Below are positions 16,255 through 21,325 of a stretch of DNA of 21,325 nucleotides, one piece after another. This DNA comes from an uncultured Bacteroides sp. (lineage in GTDB: Bacteria > Bacteroidota > Bacteroidia > Bacteroidales > Bacteroidaceae). Position 1 is the stretch's first letter; every line of letters starts with the position of its first letter. The stretch is from positions 1 to 21,325 of the forward strand of contig CAJKDC010000049.1 of assembly GCA_905198575.1 (NCBI GenBank), in the 5' to 3' direction. The notes beneath the pieces were generated by a model, which did not search any database, was not told where the DNA came from, and saw nothing but the letters and a program-made list of their open reading frames with translations. Made by a program: the position numbers and the translations under genes.

Positions 16255-17038
16255 ATTTCCGTACAACGTGTGCTACGCCGTCTTCTTCATTCGACAGGGT
16301 GATGAAGTCGGCGTTTTCGCGTACTACAGGCTGTGCGTTGGCCATGGCCACTCCCAGTCCGGCGTATTTAATCATAGACAGGTCGTTGAATCCGTCGCCT
16401 ACGGCTATCATTTCTTCGCGGGTCATGCCGATTTCGCTGAGCAGTACGGACAGTGACTGGGCTTTGTCGATGCCTTTAGGAACCAGCTCCAGAAAATAAG
16501 GTTCGGAGCGGAATACTCCCATGCGGTCTTTCAGTACTTCGTACATCTCTTTTTCGAGAACGGCCAGACGTTCCGGCTCGCCTACGATAAGGCATTTGGC
16601 GATGGGGTGCTTTACAGCTTCGAGGAAGTTGTCTACTTTCTTTATTTTCATGACGTTGAGCAGTGCTTCCTTCAGAACATACTCATCGTCGGGATATTCT
16701 GTAAGTACATATTCGCCGTCGTAGGTAACGATGGCGAAGTGATTCTTGCAGGCACATTCGTACAAATAAGGCAGCACTTCAGGATCGTACATCAGTTCGC
16801 CGGTTTTCCAGTCGATGATTTCACCGCCGTTATAGGCCAGGATATAGCCTTCGTATTTCTGCAGTTCCAGCTGGTTGGCGAGCGGAGCAATTCCGTAAGT
16901 AGGGCGTCCGGATGCCAGTACGATTTTGATGCCCTGTTCTTGGGCTTCAATCAGCGTCTGTCGTGTATTCTCTGTAATTTCTTTTTTCGCGTTGGTCAGT
17001 GTACCGTCCAGGTCGAGTACTAACAGTTTATATTTCAT
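16244..17038 (-). CDS. Cof-type HAD-IIB phosphatase
   Basis: A 264-residue HAD-superfamily hydrolase with motif I DLDGT (Asp9 nucleophile, Asp11), motif II LASGRP (Ser43), a motif III Lys (within IDKAQSL) and motif IV GDGFNDLSM. The cap region between motifs is of type IIB. These enzymes dephosphorylate sugar phosphates or cofactor precursors; the substrate here is unknown. It is monocistronic, with a -7 box upstream, and converges on DUF2148 with an 11-bp overlap. Confidence 0.9.
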   Translation of the reverse strand: MKYKLLVLDLDGTLTNAKKEITENTRQTLIEAQEQGIKIVLASGRPTYGIAPLANQLELQKYEGYILAYNGGEIIDWKTGELMYDPEVLPYLYECACKNHFAIVTYDGEYVLTEYPDDEYVLKEALLNVMKIKKVDNFLEAVKHPIAKCLIVGEPERLAVLEKEMYEVLKDRMGVFRSEPYFLELVPKGIDKAQSLSVLLSEIGMTREEMIAVGDGFNDLSMIKYAGLGVAMANAQPVVRENADFITLSNEEDGVAHVVRKFML

Positions 17039-17079
17039 AAATGGAAAATGTATTTTAAATTAAGTATAACGTAACGGTG

Positions 17080-17109
17080 CAAAGATACGAAAATTCTGCG
17101 TAAATGCAA
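17080..17109 (-). promoter_or_regulatory. promoter of the HAD phosphatase gene
   Basis: TATCTTTG on the minus strand (17087-17080), with a partial -33 (ATTG, TTG core at 17107-17109) 19 bp upstream. It lies in the divergent gap with the DUF2200 gene. Confidence 0.55.
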
Positions 17110-17204
17110 TCTGTTCAATAGGTTGGAGAGTAGGAAAGAGTGGCTGGAAAAGACGCATTATCAATTATCTGAAAAAGAAACGGCTGTATATCTAAAACCT
17201 TTCC

Positions 17205-17212
17205 TATTTTTG
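17205..17212 (+). promoter_or_regulatory. -7 promoter element of the DUF2200 gene
   Basis: TATTTTTG, a TAnnTTTG match 25 bp before ATG 17238. Confidence 0.55.
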
Positions 17213-17237
17213 CAAATGTGTAGAAAACGATAATCAG

Positions 17238-17588
17238 ATGGAAAACGAAAAAGTATATCAGATGCCCTTTGCAAAAGTCTATCCGCTGCTGGTAAACAAG
17301 GCTGTGCGGAAGGGACGCACGCAGGCAGAAGTCGATGCGGTCATTGAATGGCTGACCGGCTACGATGCAGCTCAGTTACAGGAGTTTTTGAATCAGCCGC
17401 TTACTTACGGCGATTTTTTCAGAAATGCGCCGTGTCTGAATCCGGACCGTACAAAGATTAAAGGCTCGGTCTGTGGCGTGAAAGTGGAGGTAATGGAGGA
17501 ACCGCTGATGCGTGAAATCCGTTATTTGGACAAGTTGGTGGATGAATTGGCCAAAGGCAAGCCTATGGAAAAGATTTTGAGGAAATAA
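17238..17588 (+). CDS. DUF2200 protein
   Basis: A 116-residue soluble protein matching DUF2200 (YQMPFAKVYPLLVNKAVRKGRT..., VIEWLTGY, and a GDFFRNAP segment). The function of the family is unknown. No membrane span or signal is present. It is a single gene with its own promoter and a terminator hairpin after the stop. Nothing about it looks unusual. Confidence 0.85.
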   Translation: MENEKVYQMPFAKVYPLLVNKAVRKGRTQAEVDAVIEWLTGYDAAQLQEFLNQPLTYGDFFRNAPCLNPDRTKIKGSVCGVKVEVMEEPLMREIRYLDKLVDELAKGKPMEKILRK

Positions 17589-17617
17589 AGCAGTCGTAAC
17601 GGATTGGTTTATAGCAG

Positions 17618-17664
17618 GAATCCCTCTGTCGCGCTCTTTTAACAGAGTTGCGGCAGGGGGATTC
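17618..17664. terminator. bidirectional terminator hairpin
   Basis: GAATCCCTCTGTCGC (17618-17632) pairs with GCGGCAGGGGGATTC (17650-17664), with G-U pairs allowed. It lies between DUF2200 and the convergent transpeptidase gene. Confidence 0.7.
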
Positions 17665-17686
17665 TCGCTGTATTTCTTAACCGGTT

Positions 17687-18406
17687 TTACATCAGCGGCT
17701 GAGTGTCTTTCAGGATACTGCTGGCTGTCAGATATTCGGGTTTGGCTGCGTAAATATAAAGCACGCTTCCACCCTTGATGGCATCGATGATAGGGCGGGT
17801 CAGTTTCTTCGGAACAGCCGGACAACCGAAACTTCTGCCCAGCCGGCCTCCGTTGCGAATGACCGAAGGGTCACAGTAGGCTGCCCCGTGCATCACGATG
17901 GCCCGCTCGCGGGCGCGGTCGTTAATACCTTTCTCCAGACCTTCGAGCACCAGCGAATAGCCGTTGCGTCCCTGGTAGGTGTTTTCTGTCAGGTAAAAGC
18001 CCAGTGAGCTTTTATAAGAGCCGTATTCGTTGGAGAAAGAAGTGGCATAGTTGTTGCCGCTGTTTTTACCGTGCGACACGATGGATGAGAAAAGCATCTG
18101 CTTGTTCTTGAGGTCGAACACGTAAAGCCGTTCTTCTGTAGACGGTTTGGAAAAATCGATGAGTGTAAGGACATCGCGCTTGCGTTCCTTTATCTTGTAG
18201 TAGCCGGTGACAGCTTGGCGGAAGGCGGTAAAGTTGACTACACCTTCGAGGTTCATTTCACGAAAAAGAGATACGGCCGGGTCCTGTACAGACACCGCTG
18301 CGGTTTTTGCACCGATTTCGTCTTTTGCAGGTACGTCTTTAGGGCCGGCCAGAAAGAGCTGGCAGGGGAAAAATAACAATAAGCTGGTCAGGATATATTT
18401 TTGCAT
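17687..18406 (-). CDS. secreted murein L,D-transpeptidase catalytic domain protein (YkuD_2 type)
   Basis: A 239-residue protein with a signal peptide (MQKYILTSLLLFFPCQLFLAG), so it is exported. The catalytic region contains a His in VMHGAAYC and the Ser/Cys motif SFGCPAV, typical of the family related to YkuD. It may cross-link peptidoglycan stem peptides or anchor proteins, acting in the periplasm. The ATG at 18406 is chosen over an upstream in-frame start at 18454 because it begins a clean signal peptide. Both the -7 box and the terminator suggest a single-gene unit. Confidence 0.85.
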   Translation of the reverse strand: MQKYILTSLLLFFPCQLFLAGPKDVPAKDEIGAKTAAVSVQDPAVSLFREMNLEGVVNFTAFRQAVTGYYKIKERKRDVLTLIDFSKPSTEERLYVFDLKNKQMLFSSIVSHGKNSGNNYATSFSNEYGSYKSSLGFYLTENTYQGRNGYSLVLEGLEKGINDRARERAIVMHGAAYCDPSVIRNGGRLGRSFGCPAVPKKLTRPIIDAIKGGSVLYIYAAKPEYLTASSILKDTQPLM

Positions 18407-18431
18407 GCCGATTTTTTTGAAAATACGAATG

Positions 18432-18439
18432 CAAAGGTA
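18432..18439 (-). promoter_or_regulatory. -7 promoter element of the YkuD_2-type gene
   Basis: TACCTTTG on the minus strand, a TAnnTTTG match 25 bp before the start codon. Confidence 0.5.
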
Positions 18440-18489
18440 GGAAAAAATCGGCAAAACGCTTTAAAATGAATGCTTAAAATTCTTGATAA

Positions 18490-19170
18490 TTAACGATTTA
18501 ACATTTCAGATATCCATTCTTCCGGATGACTGGCCAGATGCTGTATGTCGTTTATCAGGCAGCAGGTGTGATAACCGTCGGCTACGGCATGGCTCACAAA
18601 AACGGAGAAGGGCAGCAGCATGTCTGCTCCCTGACGGAAATACTTGCCAAAGGTAATGAGTGGAAACAGCAACGTACTTTCTGCATACGTATCGCGTGCA
18701 AATCCGGTAAAGCTGAGCCAGGGAAGACATGAAACGGGACAGAAATTGGCGGGCTGATCCGGCCGAGCTTTGATGCAGCCGGTTACGTCCTTATAACGGT
18801 TGATGTCATCGCATACGGTCTGATAAAACCGGGGAAAATCAGTGTGATATTCACTCCAGATGTCGGTAAAGGTGCGTGTCTGCGGGTGAAAAAGCGTATA
18901 GCTGGGCACAACTTCTTCCCAGTATCCCAGCTCACCCTGTGCATTGAAGCTCATGCGGAACTCCTTGTTCTGGTTTACGGCACGGAGTATCACGTAGAGC
19001 ATGGTAGGGAAAAACTTCAGATGCAGGCGCTCTTTCCATTCCATCAACCGGGTGATGTCGATGTTTACATTGATGTTGTACTTGGTCTTTATCCGATTGT
19101 AATAATAGTCAAAATAAATGTCGCGCTCCCAACGGGTGCGGTCGATGACATGAAATTCTGATGTACTCAT
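18490..19170 (-). CDS. chloramphenicol acetyltransferase-like (CatA-type) protein
   Basis: A 226-residue protein with the CAT fold pattern along its length (MSTSEFHVIDRTRWERDIYF..., NAQGELGYWEE, LPWLSFTGFA) and the active-site segment VSHAVADGYH (His194, Asp198). The classic signature is Q-[LIV]-H-H-x3-D-G-[FY]-H. Here the first His is Ser, but the second (catalytic) His and the DG are kept. It probably acetylates a hydroxyl substrate with acetyl-CoA; chloramphenicol is not proven. It starts 13 bp after the upstream L,D-transpeptidase gene and is in one operon with it. Confidence 0.85.
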   Translation of the reverse strand: MSTSEFHVIDRTRWERDIYFDYYYNRIKTKYNINVNIDITRLMEWKERLHLKFFPTMLYVILRAVNQNKEFRMSFNAQGELGYWEEVVPSYTLFHPQTRTFTDIWSEYHTDFPRFYQTVCDDINRYKDVTGCIKARPDQPANFCPVSCLPWLSFTGFARDTYAESTLLFPLITFGKYFRQGADMLLPFSVFVSHAVADGYHTCCLINDIQHLASHPEEWISEMLNR

Positions 19171-19183
19171 GGCATAGGGGTGA

Positions 19184-20218
19184 TTATTCGATTACAAAAA
19201 TCAGGGTCTGATGCAACGGGGCCCACTGGAAGATAAACTTGGCATGTGAGGTTGCATTGCGGACACACATGTGCGAGCGGGGAGTGGTCCCCAGTGACCA
19301 GCTGTATTCAATCATGGACGTACGGGGAACGTTTACAGGTACTCCGTGTATGTAGGCACCGTTAGTGAAACGACTGGCATAGGGAGCGTAACCGCCGGTA
19401 GCCGACGAACCGTCCTTCAGGAAAACCATGCGTTCTTTCTTCTCCTGCAGCAGATACATGCCCAGTGGGGTTTCTTGTGCATACGGAGGACGGTGCATGC
19501 CTGTAGTTGCCGGATTCATGCTGCGGATAACCCATGTCAGCTTTTCGATGCGCTCCAGTGTGGTGATATTCTGGTCCTTACGGTCGATGACTACCACGTG
19601 ATTAAATTGGGTGGTATCGGGCAATTCGCGAAGATAGCGCTGCGGAATGAGCCATTCGGTTTCGCCGGTGACAGGGCGTATGCGGGTAAAGCTGCCAGTA
19701 AGGCCTACCAGATGTGCCACGGTGCCGTCGCGTCCGTACAGCTCAGGCTGTAGGGTATCCGACTCCAGATAAAGCGGGACCGACTGGTAACGCTCTACCC
19801 CCAGCGTGTCGGCGATGCGCTTGTAGGCATTCCGGATGTATCTTTTCACAAGTGGAGCTTCCTGGTTGCGGTTCTTGTAGTTCTGCAGGACTACCCATCG
19901 GGCCGGTTTCAGCTGGATATTTTCTACGAAGGCCAGACACTGGCGGATAGTCTCCCAGTTAAAGCTGCGGACCGTATCCTTATATGGATAGGTATCTTTC
20001 AGGGTATACTTGTCGTACAGAAGTTCTTTCGACAGCTGAATTTCCTCGGGACGAAGCTTTTGGGGAGTGACAATTTTTTCTTCTACGCGCAAGGAGTCAT
20101 CGGTGACGATTGTAGTCCCCAGATGAATCGTTTCCTTAGGTTGCGGAAGCAGGTTGCATCCGAAAGTGAGTCCGACGCATAGCACCAGGCATGGAAATAT
20201 ATGAATAACTCGGTTCAT
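19184..20218 (-). CDS. lipoprotein L,D-transpeptidase (YkuD domain)
   Basis: A 344-residue protein with a lipobox LTFGC (Cys21), so it is a membrane-anchored lipoprotein facing the periplasm. The C-terminal YkuD domain has GMYLLQEKKE, AYIHGVP, and the active-site motif SHMCVRN (Cys about 318). The usual Gly between His and Cys is Met (SHGC in most relatives). It probably cross-links peptidoglycan or attaches proteins to it. It is the first gene of a two-gene operon with the CAT-like gene. Confidence 0.88.
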   Translation of the reverse strand: MNRVIHIFPCLVLCVGLTFGCNLLPQPKETIHLGTTIVTDDSLRVEEKIVTPQKLRPEEIQLSKELLYDKYTLKDTYPYKDTVRSFNWETIRQCLAFVENIQLKPARWVVLQNYKNRNQEAPLVKRYIRNAYKRIADTLGVERYQSVPLYLESDTLQPELYGRDGTVAHLVGLTGSFTRIRPVTGETEWLIPQRYLRELPDTTQFNHVVVIDRKDQNITTLERIEKLTWVIRSMNPATTGMHRPPYAQETPLGMYLLQEKKERMVFLKDGSSATGGYAPYASRFTNGAYIHGVPVNVPRTSMIEYSWSLGTTPRSHMCVRNATSHAKFIFQWAPLHQTLIFVIE

Positions 20219-20240
20219 AGTGTTGAATTTGTGTGTTTCG

Positions 20241-20271
20241 TAAATATAAGCTATTTATTTAACCCTTGCAA
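20241..20271 (-). promoter_or_regulatory. promoter of the lipoprotein transpeptidase/CAT-like operon
   Basis: On the minus strand TTGC (20271-20268), a 19-bp spacer, and TATATTTA (20248-20241), one base off the TAnnTTTG consensus. Reasonable position about 20 bp before the ATG. Confidence 0.5.
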
Positions 20272-20295
20272 CAGTATGACTTGGATAAAAATAAT

Positions 20296-20303
20296 TATAT
20301 TTG
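20296..20303 (+). promoter_or_regulatory. -7 promoter element of mgtC-like gene
   Basis: TATATTTG, a perfect TAnnTTTG match. The ribosome binding site AGGAAAGGAG (20321-20330) follows and fits ATG 20337 better than ATG 20331. Confidence 0.6.
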
Positions 20304-20336
20304 TTAGGAACGAAAAAAAGAGGAAAGGAGATGACT

Positions 20337-21008
20337 ATGGATTTGATGCTGGACTTTTTACTGCGCCTGTTTGTGGCAGGAGCTATGGGAGCTATAATCG
20401 GTCTGGAACGGGAATACAGAGCAAAGGAAGCCGGATACCGTACGCATTTTCTGGTGGCAGAAGGCAGTGCGCTGATGATGCTGGTTTCGCAGTACGGTTT
20501 TATGGCGGTGCTGGACGGAGCCGAGAATCTGCATCTGGACCCGAGCCGGATTGCGGCACAGGTTATCAGCGGCATTGGTTTTATCGGTGCGGGTACTATC
20601 ATCTTGCAGAAGCAAATGGTGCGCGGACTGACTACGGCTGCAGGAATTTGGGTTACGGCCGGTATAGGTCTGGCCATCGGTGCGGGCATGTATATGCTGG
20701 GCATTTCAGCTACACTGCTGACGCTGGTAGGTCTGGAAGCTTTAAGTTTTTTCTTTAAGAGTCTGGGATTGAGGAGCTTTTCCGTGGAATTTGTGACGCA
20801 AAATAAAGAGGTGCCTTCGCTGGTGATGAAACGTCTGAGCAGTGACGGTTTCCGGCTGACATCGTACGAAATGGATGAGCAGCAGCATGGCGGGACCACT
20901 ACGTACAGTGTATCGCTGGTGGTGAAGACCAGTCGGAACAATGAAGAAGAGAGTCTGATAACCCTGCTTCATGATTATCCGGAGCTTACAGTGGTGCGTA
21001 TAAATTAA
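20337..21008 (+). CDS. MgtC/SapB-family membrane protein
   Basis: A 223-residue protein. The N-terminal part is membrane-embedded (several hydrophobic segments within residues 1-140) and shows family motifs AIIGLEREYRAKEAGYRTH, GIGFIGAGTIILQ and VRGLTTAAGIWVTA. The C-terminal part (about 145-223) is an ACT-like cytoplasmic domain. The family is linked to magnesium limitation and virulence in enterobacteria; in Bacteroidales the role is not established. I start at ATG 20337 because of the AGGAAAGGAG site 6 bp upstream; the in-frame TTG at 20301 lies inside the promoter. Confidence 0.9.
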   Translation: MDLMLDFLLRLFVAGAMGAIIGLEREYRAKEAGYRTHFLVAEGSALMMLVSQYGFMAVLDGAENLHLDPSRIAAQVISGIGFIGAGTIILQKQMVRGLTTAAGIWVTAGIGLAIGAGMYMLGISATLLTLVGLEALSFFFKSLGLRSFSVEFVTQNKEVPSLVMKRLSSDGFRLTSYEMDEQQHGGTTTYSVSLVVKTSRNNEEESLITLLHDYPELTVVRIN

Positions 21009-21009
21009 A

Positions 21010-21038
21010 ATTCCACATATTGTTCAAATATGTGGAAT
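21010..21038 (+). terminator. terminator hairpin after the MgtC gene
   Basis: A perfect 12-bp inverted repeat ATTCCACATATT (21010-21021) / AATATGTGGAAT (21027-21038) with a 5-nt loop, directly after the stop codon. Confidence 0.75.
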
Positions 21039-21325
21039 CTACAAAAGCAGTCAAAATCACGCTGCTTTCACACAGTTATGTAATGAAGATAGTTTTGCGT
21101 TTTAATGTTATTACTATGCAAATGTAATGAATCTTCCAATATTCTGAAATAAGGGTAAGTATTATTTAACTATTTTATCTTTATGTTATAGAAGTTGTTC
21201 TATAGATATTTTTAACTATCTATTTGGCTATGACGGATAATTCGCTATATTTGCGTTAGCTCATATATAGGGTTCATCCGACATTTCGAGTGATACGGCA
21301 ATCATGTAGGGCATATAATCTTAGT
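21039..21325. other. non-coding right edge with promoter
   Basis: I see no gene here apart from the promoter described separately. No tRNA or repeat was recognised. Confidence 0.5.
21223..21253 (+). promoter_or_regulatory. strong Bacteroidetes promoter for a gene beyond the window
   Basis: TTTG (21223-21226), a 19-bp spacer, and TATATTTG (21246-21253), a full match to the -33/-7 consensus. Transcription would run right, out of the window. Confidence 0.65.

Noticed and set aside
17080..17212. Riboswitch or leader RNA in the divergent gap
   Set aside because: Only two promoter boxes stand out; no hairpin set or conserved leader pattern was recognised.
20255..20941. Minus-strand ORF of 228 codons
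   Set aside because: Antisense to MgtC, whose family motifs on the + strand are clear.
1..21325. CRISPR array, tRNA, rRNA or intact insertion sequence
   Set aside because: No regularly spaced direct repeats, no tRNA cloverleaf or rRNA core, and no transposase-like protein was seen by eye.

Overview
The window looks like chromosomal DNA of an intestinal Bacteroidales species (Bacteroides/Phocaeicola/Parabacteroides type). The evidence is the repeated TAnnTTTG -7 promoter elements, some with TTTG about 19 bp upstream, together with a GH29 alpha-L-fucosidase beside a LacI-type regulator, DUF2148 and DUF2200 proteins, YkuD transpeptidases and MgtC. Species cannot be fixed from sequence alone.

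Positions 1-9210 hold an AT-rich, co-directional (+) gene island that looks like a phage-defence or restriction locus. It carries an Eco57I-type N6-adenine methylase (5' end cut by the window), a small NPYGSYGS-repeat protein, a membrane-anchored coiled-coil protein, a DUF1016/YhcG PD-(D/E)XK nuclease with an early stop codon, a frameshifted gene with a conserved C-terminal module, a large GHKL/HSP90-like ATPase overlapping an unknown 287-residue gene, a DUF6339-like gene, and two further unknown genes. Helicase-methylase-ATPase defence systems are the nearest theme I know. No helicase is visible, but it could lie to the left.

Positions 9227-10945 hold a compact three-gene minus-strand operon: a WYL-domain regulator, a small membrane protein and a GIY-YIG nuclease. 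An inverted TGTCG/CGACA repeat next to the WYL promoter is a likely operator. Positions 11000-12344 form a decay zone with a RhuM remnant, a broken unknown ORF, a clear bidirectional terminator and a frameshifted outer-membrane beta-barrel gene.

Positions 12690-21008 are ordinary, less AT-rich chromosome. A LacI regulator converges on the fucosidase gene. The fucosidase promoter is a full -33/-7 promoter with a perfect 16-bp palindrome on the start site, so a self-contained sugar-responsive switch is likely. Next come DUF2148, a Cof-type HAD phosphatase, DUF2200, a secreted YkuD-type transpeptidase, a lipoprotein L,D-transpeptidase in operon with a CatA-like acetyltransferase, and MgtC. The last 300 bp carry a terminator and a strong promoter for a gene outside the window.

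At least four genes in the left and middle parts carry single-base lesions. These are either real decay or assembly errors, and reads are needed to decide.
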